Shown here piece by piece: positions 52,762 through 62,511 of a stretch of 64,000 bases of DNA. The translations under genes were made by a program, and so were the position numbers. The stretch comes from Variovorax sp. J22G73 (GTDB lineage: Bacteria; Pseudomonadota; Gammaproteobacteria; Burkholderiales; Burkholderiaceae_C), in NCBI RefSeq assembly GCF_030317035.1, contig NZ_JASZYK010000006.1:124001-188000 (forward strand), given 5' to 3'. Positions within the stretch are counted from its first letter, which is position 1. The number at the start of each line of letters is the position of its first letter. The notes beneath the pieces were generated by a model that saw nothing but the letters and a program-made list of their open reading frames with translations, made no database searches and was not told where the DNA came from.

Positions 52762-53178
52762 ATGACATCGACCCCCACCACCACACCCACCCCTGCTTCC
52801 AACCCCGGCCCCAAGCCCTACCTCGCCGTCAACCTGGCCGACAAGCTCTCGCGCCTGCACGAACACTGGTCGCAGCGCGTGGTGGCCGAAATGAACGACT
52901 ACCAGTTCAAGATCGCCAAGCTGCAAGGCGACTTCGTGTGGCACAGCCATGCCGACACCGACGAGGCCTTCCTGGTCGTGGCGGGCGAGTTGCGCATCGA
53001 CTTTCGCGATGGCGCGGTCACGCTGCGCGCCGGCGACATGTTCGTCGTGCCCCGGGGCTTCGAGCACAAGCCGTTCGCGCAGAGCGAGGCCCACGTGCTG
53101 CTCGTGGAGCCGCGCGGCGTGGTGAACACCGGCGACGCGCAAAGCGACCGCACCCGACCGAACGACCTCTGGGCCTGA
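52762..53178 (+). CDS. Single-domain cupin protein
   Basis: 138 residues. WHSHADTDEAFLVVAGELRIDF carries HxH...E and GDMFVVPRGFEHKP the second His, matching the two cupin motifs. It likely binds a metal. Often such small cupins act as isomerases or dioxygenases, but no reaction is deducible. Located 37 bp after the AraC gene and convergent with the GMC gene, which ends 1 bp away. Confidence 0.85.
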   Translation: MTSTPTTTPTPASNPGPKPYLAVNLADKLSRLHEHWSQRVVAEMNDYQFKIAKLQGDFVWHSHADTDEAFLVVAGELRIDFRDGAVTLRAGDMFVVPRGFEHKPFAQSEAHVLLVEPRGVVNTGDAQSDRTRPNDLWA

Positions 53179-53179
53179 C

Positions 53180-54814
53180 TCAGCGGTTGTCTTCCAGGAT
53201 CCAGCCCGCGGCCTTCTCCGCCATCATCAACGTGGGGCTGTTGGTGTTGCCGCTGGTGATGGTGGGCATGGCGCCCGCGTCGACCACGCGCAGGCCCTTC
53301 ACGCCGCGCACGCGCAGGTGCGCGTCGAGCACGGCCATCGGGTCGCCCTCGGCGCCCATCTTCGTGGTGCCCACCGGGTGGAAGATGGTGGTGGCGATGT
53401 CGCCGGCCAGCCGCGCCAGGTCTTCGTCGGTCTGGTACTGCACGCCGGGCTTCCACTCCTGCGGCTTGTACCTGGCCAGCGCGGGCTGCTCGGCGATGCG
53501 GCGCGTGACGCGCAGCGAGTCGGCCGCCACCTTGCGGTCTTCGTCGGTGCTCAGGTAGTTGGGCGCGATGGCCGGCGCGTCTTCGAAGCGCCTGCTCTTG
53601 ATGCGCACCGAGCCCCGGCTCGTCGGGTTGAGGTTGCACACGCTCGCGGTGAAGGCCGGAAACGCGTGCAGCGGATCGCCGAAGGCGTCCAGCGACAGCG
53701 GCTGCACGTGGTACTGCAGGTTGGGCCATTCGCGCTCGGGCGAGCTGCGCGTGAAGGCGCCGAGCTGCGAGGGCGCCATGCTCATGGGACCGCTGCGCTT
53801 CATGAGGTACTCCAGCCCGATCTTGGCCTTGCCCACCATCGACGAGGCCATCACGTTGAGCGTGGGCGCGCCGTCGATCTTGTAGACCGCGCGAATCTGC
53901 AGGTGGTCCTGCAGGTTGGCGCCGACGCCGGGCGCGTCGAGCACCACGTCGATGCCGTGCTGGCGCAGCAGCTCGGCCGGGCCGATGCCCGACAGCTGCA
54001 GGATCTGCGGCGAGCCGATGGCGCCCGCGCTCAGCACCACCTCGCGCGTGGCGGTGGCCGTGGCCATCTCGGTGCCGTTCCACACCTCGGCGCCGGTGCA
54101 GCGGCGCGTGCCGTCGGGCAAGGTCTCGAACAGCAGGCGCGACACCTGCGCGCCGGTCCACAGCTCGAAGTTGGGCCTGCCATAGCAGGTCGGGCGCAGG
54201 AAGGCCTTGGCCGTGTTCCAGCGCCAGCCGTTCTTCTGGTTGACCTGGAAGTAGCCCACGCCCTCGTTGCTGCCGCGGTTGAAGTCGGTGGAATGCGGCA
54301 CGCCCGCCTGCTCCGCCGCCGCGGCGAAGGCATCGAGGATGTCCCAGCGCAGGCGCTGCTTTTCGACGCGCCATTCGCCGCCGGCGCCGTGCATCGCGTC
54401 GGCGCCCAGGTAGTGGTCTTCGTGCTTCTTGAAGGCCGGCAGCACGTTCTGCCAGCGCCAGCCGTCGTCGCCCGTGAGCTCGGCCCAGTGCTCGTAGTCG
54501 CGCGACTGGCCGCGCATGTAGATCATGCCGTTGATGCTCGAGCAGCCGCCCAGCGTCTTGCCGCGCGGGTAGCGCAGCACGCGGCCGTTGAGGCCGGCGT
54601 CGGGCTCGGTGCTGTAGAGCCAGTCGGTGCGCGGGTTGCCGATGCAGTACAGGTAGCCCACCGGAATGTGGATCCAGTGGTAGTCGTCCTTGCGGCCCGC
54701 CTCGATGAGCAGCACGCGCTTGCTCCTGTCGGCGCTCAGCCGGTTCGCCATCAGCGAACCCGCGGTGCCCGCGCCGATGATGATGTAGTCGAAGGTGTTG
54801 TCGTTGTCTCTCAT
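53180..54814 (-). CDS. GMC family FAD oxidoreductase (choline/alcohol dehydrogenase-like)
   Basis: 544 residues. FDYIIIGAGTAGSLMANRLS binds FAD, GGCSSINGMIYMRGQ is GMC signature 1, SAGAIGSPQILQLSGIGP signature 2, and FHPVGTTKMG with NTNSPTLMMAEKAA the catalytic region. Oxidises an alcohol such as choline or an aliphatic alcohol. Starts 9 bp after the macroglobulin stop and is probably translated from the same mRNA. No signal peptide. No betaine aldehyde dehydrogenase adjacent, so BetA function is not indicated. Confidence 0.88.
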   Translation of the reverse strand: MRDNDNTFDYIIIGAGTAGSLMANRLSADRSKRVLLIEAGRKDDYHWIHIPVGYLYCIGNPRTDWLYSTEPDAGLNGRVLRYPRGKTLGGCSSINGMIYMRGQSRDYEHWAELTGDDGWRWQNVLPAFKKHEDHYLGADAMHGAGGEWRVEKQRLRWDILDAFAAAAEQAGVPHSTDFNRGSNEGVGYFQVNQKNGWRWNTAKAFLRPTCYGRPNFELWTGAQVSRLLFETLPDGTRRCTGAEVWNGTEMATATATREVVLSAGAIGSPQILQLSGIGPAELLRQHGIDVVLDAPGVGANLQDHLQIRAVYKIDGAPTLNVMASSMVGKAKIGLEYLMKRSGPMSMAPSQLGAFTRSSPEREWPNLQYHVQPLSLDAFGDPLHAFPAFTASVCNLNPTSRGSVRIKSRRFEDAPAIAPNYLSTDEDRKVAADSLRVTRRIAEQPALARYKPQEWKPGVQYQTDEDLARLAGDIATTIFHPVGTTKMGAEGDPMAVLDAHLRVRGVKGLRVVDAGAMPTITSGNTNSPTLMMAEKAAGWILEDNR

Positions 54815-54823
54815 CTTTTTTTC

Positions 54824-57800
54824 TCAGGGTTTGACGGTCATGGTCTGGGCAATGCCCTCGCCGAAAACTTCAGGGGCGTACATGGCCTCGGCGCGCACCG
54901 GCGGCAGCTTGAACTCGCCCGCGTTGTTCAGGCGCACGGTGTACTCCACTTGCCAGTTGCCGCGCGGCACATAGCGAAAGTAGGCTTGGTAGCTGTCGGT
55001 GGCGCGCTCGATGTGGCTGGGCCAGGCCCAGCCCGCGCGGGTCTCGCCGCGCTGCGCGAGCTGGCTTTCTCGGCCCAGGCCGCGCCCCAGCTGGCTGGCG
55101 CCCGAGGGCACGGCGTCGCGCACCACCACCCAGGTCTGCTCGGCGGTGGATTCGAGGTCGAGCCGCACGCGGTAGACGTCGCCCACCGACCACTGGCCCT
55201 TGCGCTTCTGCGTCACCGGCGTGACCGTGCGGCGCACCACGAGGCCGTTGGCCACGGGCTGCGTGTTGCGCACCGCGGCCAGCGTGCTGATGGTGGCCCA
55301 GGGCTTGCCGTTGCCTTCGTGGCGCAGCTGCAATGTGCCCTGTGCTCCCTGGGCTGGCCAGGGCAGCAGCACGCTCGGCGCCCTGGCATCGGTCCACGCC
55401 GCGTCGCGCGTGACGCGGCCCAGCGTGGCATGCGTGACGCCGTCGACCGGCCCGGCCTCGAACTGCTGCTGGAAGCGGCGCAGCGCCACGGTGCTCCACG
55501 CGTTGCCCGTGGTGGTGCTCCAGCGGCCCGCGTCCTGGCGGCCCACCAGGCCCTGGGTGATGAGCGGCGCGTCGGCCTTCCAGGCGGCATCGGTCTGCGC
55601 CCATTGCTGCGCCAGCAGCGCCATGCGCGCGGCGGTGCTGTCGCCGCTCCACATGAACCACCACCAGTGCTGGGCCGACTCGTCGCGCCAGCGCAGGCGC
55701 GTGCCCTGCACGTCGAAGCGGCTGCGCAGCTGCGCGCCGGCTTCGTTCAACGCGGCGTCGCGTTCAGCCTCGGCTGGCATGGCCATGAGCGTGCGCGACC
55801 AGTCGACCAGCGACTGCGCCGAGAGCGCGTCGAGCGCCTTCGGCCGCACCACGATCTTCGCGCGACCGTGCTCCACCAGCGTGGCCTGCGCGGCGAGCTG
55901 CCGGGGTTCCAGGTCGTTGCGAGGCGCCCAGTCTTGCGCGGCCAGGCGGCCCTGCAGCAGCGCGTCGAGCGCATCGAGCATGCGCGCGCGTTGCGCCTCG
56001 GGCACGGGCCAGTCCTTGGCGCGGGCCAGGTCGAGCAGCTGCACGGTGAGCATCTCGCTGCCCGAGAGCGTGGCCTCGGGAAAGTAGCGCGCCAGGCCCT
56101 GGCCGTCGATGTACTTCGGCAGCGCGGCCATGAGCGCGTCCCACCCCGCGCGGTCGTCGAGCGAGACGAAGCGCGAGCTCTGCTGCTCGAGGCACAGGTA
56201 CGGGTACTGCGCCATCCAGCGCATCGACTCGGCCAGCGCGGCATCGACCAGGCTGGACTGCAGCGCGACGCGCACGCCGCCGGTCACGGGCGCCGCATCG
56301 CGCGGCTGCACCACCGGCACCGCACCGGCATCGGCCACCGAGAGCAAGGTCGACTGGCGCACGGTGACGGGCAAGGCCGGCACCACGCGCTGGGTGATTT
56401 CCAGCGCGTCGCGCTCTTCGCCGCCCTGCGCGCTGATGCGCCAGCGCAGCGCGCCCGCGCCGGCGGGCACGGCGACGGGCCACAGCAGCTCCTGCGTCTG
56501 GCCGGCCGCGAGCTGCACGCGCCGTTCGATCTTCAGGCCGCGCGCGGCCAGCGCGTCGGCGGGCACCACGTCGCGCGCGCCAGGCCAGTCGCCGCCGGGC
56601 TCGACCGCGGCCTCTGCCTTCAGCACCACGGCCAGCGGCGTCTTGCCGGTGTTGCGCAGGCTCAGCTTCTGCACGATGGCGTCGTCCGCGCGCAGCAGCT
56701 CGGGCAGGCCGCTGAAGATCTGCAGCGGCTGCGTGCTGGTGAGCGTGGCCTCGCCCTGGCCGAACTGCGCCTCGCCCGCGCTGGCGACGGCGACGATGCG
56801 GAACTGCGTGAGCGCGTCGTTCAGCGGCACGGAGACGCGCGCGATGCCCTGGGCGTCGGTGCGCAGGTCGGTGCGCCAGAGGATGAGCGACGACATGTCG
56901 CTGCGCGGAGGCGGCGCCTGGGACACGTTCGCGCCCGCGACCTTGGCGGCCGACGGCGCGGGGGCCATGGCCGACACAGGTGCCGCCACGCCCGGCACGG
57001 CACCGAACCGGCTGCGCGCAGCCTCGTCGTCCGGCAGGTATCGCGGCTGCGGCCCCACGTCCACGCGCCGCTGCAGGCGCGCATCGAGCGCGGTGGCGCT
57101 GACCGCGTTGCCACGCGGAGCGAACATCGCGGCGGCCAGCGCCCACGTGCGGTTGGGCTTGAGCGACAGCAAGGCCTGGTCGACAGCGGCCAGCGTCACG
57201 TTCGCGTTGGCCACGGGCTGGCCGGCGGCGTCGCGCACCGCCACTTCCATCGGCACCTGCGCGCGCGGCCGCGCCGTCGCAGCCACGGGGCGCACGCCGA
57301 CGGACAGCGTCCAGGCGTCGGGGCGCACCTTGACCTCGACGCGTTGCGTGCTCGACAGCGGGGCGTCGTTGCCCGCGTCGTTGCCCACGTCGTTGCCCAC
57401 ATCCTTGCCCACCCCCTGCAGCGGGTACACGTAGCGCGCGGACAGGTGCACGTTGGGCGCGTAGTGCGCGCCCAGCAGCAGCGGAATGCGCTGCGTCATC
57501 GCGGTGAGCGCGTGCACGCTGGCGGCCAGCACGCCTTCGCGCTCGGTGGTGAGCAGCAGGTTCGCCGGCAGGCGCTCGGGCCGGGCGACGACGATGGCGG
57601 TCTCGCCGGGGCCGAAGACGAGGCCGCTCTCTTTGCTTTCCAGCTGCAGCACGTCGCGCGCCACCGCCGCCTGCCAGCCCAGCGTCCAGCGGTACTGCAG
57701 CATTTCGGTGCGCACGACGGCGCGGCTGTGCTTCAGCGAAGACGCGCTGGCGCTGAACAGCCATTGCTCGGGCAACGGCACCTCACGGGTGCTCTGGTTG

Positions 57801-60700
57801 CCCTGCGCGTCCGCCGCGGGCTGCGGCAGTTGCCACTCGCACGCCCACTGGCCCTGCGCATCGGTGCGGGTGCTGCACACCTCCACCTCGGCGCCGACAT
57901 CGATGACCTGGTTGCGGCCGCTGTTCCACTCCCGGCGCACCGGCTTGACCCGCACCGTCACCGGCTCGTCGGCCACCGGCTGGTCCTTGTCGTCGAGCGC
58001 GATGCCTTCGATGGCCTGCGGCCGGTCGCGGTCCTTCGCGCGCAGGCGCAGGCCGAGCTTCATGCGGTCGGGCCACAGCATGGCGGTGGCGCCGACGGTC
58101 TGGGTCTCGCCGTTCGGGTCCTGGAACTTCAACTCGGTCTGCAGCAGCCACGGCCGCGCGAGCGGCGGCGCCTTCAGGCGAACCTGCGCCTTGCCGTTGC
58201 CGTCGAGCCGCGTCTCCTGGCGCGGCATGCCGGCCCGCATGTCGGGTGGCGGGGCCGGCTCGGCGTCGATGCCTTCCTCATAGAACGAATACCCCGCGCG
58301 CGGACTGCGCACCGTGCGCAGCCAGCCCTGCTGCACGCTCACGGGCAGGCCCGCCGCGGCGCCACCGGCGAAGTAGCCCAGGCGCGCGTCGAGCTGCGCC
58401 ACCTGCACGTCGCGCTCCCAGAACGCCTTGGCCTGCAGCGCGGCATCGAACACCGGCGTGCGGAACTCCTCGACCTGGAACTGCGCGCTCGCCAGCTGCA
58501 TGCCGCCTTGCGACACCAGCACGGTGTACGCGCCGAGCCTGGCATCGAGCGGAATCGTCCACTCGCTGGCCGCGCTGCCGTCGGTGCCCAGCGGCACGCT
58601 GGCGGTGTTCACCTTGTCGCTGTACTGGTAGCGGATGTCGACGTCGAGCGTGCCCGCCGGCGGCAGCGCGAAGCCGCGGCTTTCCAGCAGCCGCACCACG
58701 TGTTGCATGTGGACGGTTTCGCCGGCCTTGAACAGGGTGCGGTCGAGCACGGTGTGGGCGCGCAGGCTCCGCGCGCCGCGCGCCATGCCGTAGCTGTTCC
58801 AGCCCGCCGACGCCTGCATCACCGCCATGTCCTGGCCCGCGCGCACGACCACCCAGGCACTGTTGCCATAGCCGCCATGGCCGCCATAGCCACCGTGGCG
58901 CCGCTGCGCGAGGTTCGCCGTGCCTTCGTTGCACGCCAGCTTGCCGCGCAAGGCCTCGCCCGGCTGCGCGAGGCCCTGGCCATCGCTCTTGCCGCGCCAC
59001 AGCAGTTCGCGCGTGCACGAATAGACCGCCACGTCGGCACCGGCCACGGGCTGCGCGCTGTCGAGGGCGGTCACCCACACCACCGAGGCGCCCGTATCGC
59101 TGAGGCTGGCGCCGGGGTTGAGGTTGGTCGCCTGCACGACCGCATAGCGCTGGCGTGGTCCGGTGTCGGGCGTTTCGCCTGGCAGCGGCTTGCGGTTGTC
59201 CATGTACTCGGCGAAGGCATCGCTGTCGGCGCGCACCACGTGCAGGCCGGGCGCGGCCAGCGGCGCACCGACGAACTCCATCGCGTCGCCGCGCGTGGCG
59301 AGCGTCGACGTGGACGGCGTGCCGAACTTGGCGGCGAGCGGCTCGGGAGACTCCTGCCCCGCCTGCCCCGCCTGCCCCGCCTGCCCCGCCTGCCGAACCT
59401 GCAGCAACTCGATGGCGCGGACCTCGATGCCCTCGCCCATCTCGCCGCCGAGCCGCCATTGCCGCAGCGGCACCGATTTTTCGGTGCGGCGCACGGCGAA
59501 GGCGGCGACAGCGGGGGAGCTGGCGCCGGGTCGCCACGGCATGACCGACAGCGAATTCACCGGGCCCAGGTACGGCGGCAGGCGCGCGAACTGCACCGCC
59601 TTCGGAAACTCGCCGCCATTGGCCAGCCGCCGGCCGAGCATGTCGCTCAAGCCCGACGGCATCTGCAGTGTGTAGCGGCTGTCTTCGCCGAAGCCGCCGG
59701 CGGGCGGCACCACCAGCACCTGCGTGGCCTGCGCGACGTTGTTCCACAGGGGCGAGGGCTTCAGCGCCACCTCGGCGCCCGATGCATTCACGAGGCGCAA
59801 CTGCTGCGCGACCTGCACGTCCACCGGCGCGGAAAACTCGATGACGGGCGGCTGGCGCGGATCGCAGGCCTGGTGCCCCTTCGGGTAGTTGACGATGGTG
59901 CAGTCGACCCGCGCCGTGAAAGCCGGGCGCACCCGGTAGTTGAAGAGCCGCGGCTGCGCCGTGCCCACGGGCGCCTGGCGCAGCCGCAGTTCGGCGCCTT
60001 CGGGCACGGGCTGGGCGCAGCGCAGGGCCAGCGCGAAGCGCACGTCCTGCATGCCGGGCACCGCACGGCGCGCGGCATCGAGCGCGGCACCGGTCACGGC
60101 CACGGCAGGCTGGCTCAGCACCTTGTCGCCGGCGCGCTGCTCGCAGGTGAAGCCGGCCGCCAGGGTGCGCGCGTCGGCGCCCGGCTGCGGGTCGTGGTGC
60201 TGCAGCAGAAAGACCTGGTCGGGCGCCACTTCGGCGCCCTCGGACGGATAGGAGGCGAAGAACCCGTACGGCCCCGCGACGAAGCCCGCCGCCGGCGGCG
60301 TGGCCACGGCATCGCCCGCCAATGTCTTGAGCCCCGGCTTGAACACGACATTGCAGCGCGTGCCGGCGCGCACGTCCGCCGCGAACTCGAAGGCCCAGGC
60401 GCGCGGGCCGATCCAGCGCGCGCGGCCTTCAGGTGTCTGCGGGGAACATTGAAGGGTGGCCGGCTCGGCGCCATCGCCTCCACCCTGGCCCTGACCGAGC
60501 GGCACCATGTCGGCATCGAAGCGCACCGCCACCTGGCGCACGTCGCGCGCCTCGCCCTGCGGGCTGACGCTGAGCACGCCCGCCGCATGCAGCGGCCCGG
60601 CCGCCAGTGCCGACGCGCACGCCACGGCCGATGCCAGCACGCGCAGCAGTGCGCCGCGGGCTGGCAGGGGAAAGATCCTCCGGGGGTGGTTCTCGGCCAT
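54824..60700 (-). CDS. Bacterial alpha-2-macroglobulin family protein with thioester
   Basis: 1958 residues from an ATG with GAGGAGAC as ribosome site. A signal peptide (hydrophobic stretch, GPLHAAG) is present. Repeated macroglobulin domains follow, with VLDRTLFKAGETVHMQHVVR and SLILWRTDLRTDAQGIARVSVPLNDALTQFRIVAV among the family motifs. The thioester CLEQ is at 1503-1506 in YPYLCLEQQS, so the protein can covalently trap proteases in the periplasm. Unlike many homologues, no penicillin-binding protein PbpC gene is adjacent. Instead a GMC oxidoreductase follows. Anchoring is unclear as no lipobox is seen. Confidence 0.9.
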   Translation of the reverse strand: MAENHPRRIFPLPARGALLRVLASAVACASALAAGPLHAAGVLSVSPQGEARDVRQVAVRFDADMVPLGQGQGGGDGAEPATLQCSPQTPEGRARWIGPRAWAFEFAADVRAGTRCNVVFKPGLKTLAGDAVATPPAAGFVAGPYGFFASYPSEGAEVAPDQVFLLQHHDPQPGADARTLAAGFTCEQRAGDKVLSQPAVAVTGAALDAARRAVPGMQDVRFALALRCAQPVPEGAELRLRQAPVGTAQPRLFNYRVRPAFTARVDCTIVNYPKGHQACDPRQPPVIEFSAPVDVQVAQQLRLVNASGAEVALKPSPLWNNVAQATQVLVVPPAGGFGEDSRYTLQMPSGLSDMLGRRLANGGEFPKAVQFARLPPYLGPVNSLSVMPWRPGASSPAVAAFAVRRTEKSVPLRQWRLGGEMGEGIEVRAIELLQVRQAGQAGQAGQAGQESPEPLAAKFGTPSTSTLATRGDAMEFVGAPLAAPGLHVVRADSDAFAEYMDNRKPLPGETPDTGPRQRYAVVQATNLNPGASLSDTGASVVWVTALDSAQPVAGADVAVYSCTRELLWRGKSDGQGLAQPGEALRGKLACNEGTANLAQRRHGGYGGHGGYGNSAWVVVRAGQDMAVMQASAGWNSYGMARGARSLRAHTVLDRTLFKAGETVHMQHVVRLLESRGFALPPAGTLDVDIRYQYSDKVNTASVPLGTDGSAASEWTIPLDARLGAYTVLVSQGGMQLASAQFQVEEFRTPVFDAALQAKAFWERDVQVAQLDARLGYFAGGAAAGLPVSVQQGWLRTVRSPRAGYSFYEEGIDAEPAPPPDMRAGMPRQETRLDGNGKAQVRLKAPPLARPWLLQTELKFQDPNGETQTVGATAMLWPDRMKLGLRLRAKDRDRPQAIEGIALDDKDQPVADEPVTVRVKPVRREWNSGRNQVIDVGAEVEVCSTRTDAQGQWACEWQLPQPAADAQGNQSTREVPLPEQWLFSASASSLKHSRAVVRTEMLQYRWTLGWQAAVARDVLQLESKESGLVFGPGETAIVVARPERLPANLLLTTEREGVLAASVHALTAMTQRIPLLLGAHYAPNVHLSARYVYPLQGVGKDVGNDVGNDAGNDAPLSSTQRVEVKVRPDAWTLSVGVRPVAATARPRAQVPMEVAVRDAAGQPVANANVTLAAVDQALLSLKPNRTWALAAAMFAPRGNAVSATALDARLQRRVDVGPQPRYLPDDEAARSRFGAVPGVAAPVSAMAPAPSAAKVAGANVSQAPPPRSDMSSLILWRTDLRTDAQGIARVSVPLNDALTQFRIVAVASAGEAQFGQGEATLTSTQPLQIFSGLPELLRADDAIVQKLSLRNTGKTPLAVVLKAEAAVEPGGDWPGARDVVPADALAARGLKIERRVQLAAGQTQELLWPVAVPAGAGALRWRISAQGGEERDALEITQRVVPALPVTVRQSTLLSVADAGAVPVVQPRDAAPVTGGVRVALQSSLVDAALAESMRWMAQYPYLCLEQQSSRFVSLDDRAGWDALMAALPKYIDGQGLARYFPEATLSGSEMLTVQLLDLARAKDWPVPEAQRARMLDALDALLQGRLAAQDWAPRNDLEPRQLAAQATLVEHGRAKIVVRPKALDALSAQSLVDWSRTLMAMPAEAERDAALNEAGAQLRSRFDVQGTRLRWRDESAQHWWWFMWSGDSTAARMALLAQQWAQTDAAWKADAPLITQGLVGRQDAGRWSTTTGNAWSTVALRRFQQQFEAGPVDGVTHATLGRVTRDAAWTDARAPSVLLPWPAQGAQGTLQLRHEGNGKPWATISTLAAVRNTQPVANGLVVRRTVTPVTQKRKGQWSVGDVYRVRLDLESTAEQTWVVVRDAVPSGASQLGRGLGRESQLAQRGETRAGWAWPSHIERATDSYQAYFRYVPRGNWQVEYTVRLNNAGEFKLPPVRAEAMYAPEVFGEGIAQTMTVKP

Positions 60701-60859
60701 TTGTCTCCTCGCTCCTCTCTGGGTGTTCTGGAATTGGACGTGAAAGGCGTCCAGGTTTCTAACTGTTCATCGCGAACTCTACGAAAGAAAAAATTCAGAA
60801 CTGGAGGAGTGAGGAAACCCGGCGCCGGAGGGGTCCGGGCCGGGGCCGCGCGGGTCGCC
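60701..60859. other. Gap between mmsA and the macroglobulin gene
   Basis: It holds TGGACG-N7-CGTCCA at 60735-60753, a 6-bp stem with no T tract, and an AT-rich tract (60776-60794). No terminator is obvious, so read-through from mmsA into the macroglobulin gene is possible. Confidence 0.35.
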
Positions 60860-62371
60860 TTACTTGGCGGTGGGCATCACGAACTCGGCGCCCTTGCCGA
60901 TGCTCTCGGGCCAGCGCTGCATGACCGACTTCTGCTTGGTATAGAAGCGCACGCCCTCTTCGCCGTAGGCATGCATGTCGCCGAACAGCGAGCGCTTCCA
61001 GCCGCCGAAGCCGTGCCAGGCCATGGGCACCGGAATCGGCACGTTGATGCCGACCATGCCCACCTGGATGCGGCGGCTGAACTCGCGCGCCACGTTGCCG
61101 TCGCGGGTGAAGCAGCTCACGCCGTTGCCGAACTCGTGCGCGTTGACGAGGTCGACGGCGTCCTTGAAGTTCGCCACGCGCACGCAGCCGAGCACCGGGC
61201 CGAAGATTTCTTCCTTGTAGATGCGCATCTCGGGCGTGACGTTGTCGAACAGCGTGCCGCCCATCCAGAAGCCGTCGCCGCAGCCTTCGCCGGCCTTGCT
61301 GGCGTCGAAGCCGCGGCCGTCGACCAGCAGCGTGGCGCCTTCCTTCACGCCCTGGTCGATGTAGCCGGTGATGCGCTCGTGCGCGGCGCGCGTGACGATC
61401 GGGCCCATCTCTGCGGCCAGGTTGGTGCCGTTGAGCACCTGCAGGGTCTTGGTGCGCTCGACGAGCTTGGGAATGATCTTGTCGGCCACGTCGCCCACCA
61501 GCACCGCCACGCTGATCGCCATGCAGCGTTCGCCGGCCGAGCCGTAGCCCGCGCCGATGAGCGCGTCCACGGTCTGGTCGATGTCGGCGTCGGGCAGCAC
61601 CACCATGTGGTTCTTCGCGCCGCCCAGGGCCTGCACGCGCTTGCCGTGGCGGGCGCCGGTTTCGTAGATGTAGTTGGCGATGGGCGTGGAGCCCACGAAG
61701 CTGATGGCCTTCACATCCGGGTGCTCGAGCAGCGCGTCGACGGCGACCTTGTCGCCCTGCACCACGTTGAACACGCCGTCGGGCAGGCCGGCTTCCTTCA
61801 GCAGCTCGGCCATGCGCAGCGAGGCGCTCGGGTCGGTCGGGCTGGGCTTGAGCACGAAGGTGTTGCCCGCGGCGATGGCCACCGGGAACATCCACATCGG
61901 CACCATCACCGGGAAGTTGAACGGCGTGATGCCGGCGACCACGCCCAGGGGCTGGCGCAGGGTCCAGTTGTCGATGCCGGTGCTCACCTGGTCGGTGAAG
62001 TCGCCCTTGAGCAGCTGCGGAATGCCGCAGGCGAACTCGACGATGTCGATGCCGCGGCTGACCTCGCCCTGCGCGTCGGTGAAGACCTTGCCGTGCTCGG
62101 CGGTGATGAGGTGGGCCAGCTCGTCCTTGTGCTCGTTGAGCAGCTGCAGGAACTTGAACATGACGCGCGCGCGGCGGATCGGCGGGGTGTCGGCCCAGGC
62201 CGGGAAGGCGGCCTGCGCGGCGGCCACGGCGGCGCCGACCTGCGCGGCATCGGCCAGGCCGGCCTTGCCGGTGACGGCGCCGGTGGCGGGGTTGGTCACG
62301 TCCTGCGTGCGGCCGGAGGTGTTGGCGGCGGGCTTGCCGGCGATGAAGTGGTCGATGGAGGTGGTGGACAT
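60860..62371 (-). CDS. mmsA: Methylmalonate-semialdehyde dehydrogenase (acylating)
   Basis: 503 residues from the ATG at 62371. [31 protein letters not shown] is the MmsA NAD site and [13 protein letters not shown] carries Cys283. [17 protein letters not shown] is also typical of this CoA-acylating branch. It converts methylmalonate semialdehyde to propionyl-CoA in valine and thymine breakdown. No mmsB gene is adjacent. Divergent from a LysR regulator over a perfect inverted repeat. Confidence 0.93.
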   Translation of the reverse strand: MSTTSIDHFIAGKPAANTSGRTQDVTNPATGAVTGKAGLADAAQVGAAVAAAQAAFPAWADTPPIRRARVMFKFLQLLNEHKDELAHLITAEHGKVFTDAQGEVSRGIDIVEFACGIPQLLKGDFTDQVSTGIDNWTLRQPLGVVAGITPFNFPVMVPMWMFPVAIAAGNTFVLKPSPTDPSASLRMAELLKEAGLPDGVFNVVQGDKVAVDALLEHPDVKAISFVGSTPIANYIYETGARHGKRVQALGGAKNHMVVLPDADIDQTVDALIGAGYGSAGERCMAISVAVLVGDVADKIIPKLVERTKTLQVLNGTNLAAEMGPIVTRAAHERITGYIDQGVKEGATLLVDGRGFDASKAGEGCGDGFWMGGTLFDNVTPEMRIYKEEIFGPVLGCVRVANFKDAVDLVNAHEFGNGVSCFTRDGNVAREFSRRIQVGMVGINVPIPVPMAWHGFGGWKRSLFGDMHAYGEEGVRFYTKQKSVMQRWPESIGKGAEFVMPTAK

Positions 62372-62483
62372 GAAGAGGGCCTTGAAGGGCGTTGCTGTCA
62401 GGGGGACGTCGGGAGGATGTCGGGGAGGATGTGGCCAGTTTAGGCAGCGGCACGGCCCGCGCCTAGCCACGAGGCTTGAACTT

Positions 62484-62505
62484 ATTGTTCACTCTGCTGA
62501 ACAAT
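62484..62505. promoter_or_regulatory. Perfect inverted repeat between mmsA and its LysR gene
   Basis: ATTGTTCA-N6-TGAACAAT, 8-bp arms. It ends 6 bp before the LysR ATG and is a strong LysR-type operator candidate, probably autoregulatory and controlling mmsA. Confidence 0.7.
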
Positions 62506-62511
62506 GCAAGC

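Noticed and set aside
53318-62443. A very long plus-strand ORF (about 3041 codons) opposite the macroglobulin and mmsA genes
   Set aside because: It is antisense to well-supported genes and its product is Arg/His/Ala-rich without domains. GC-rich codon bias removes stops from the opposite strand.
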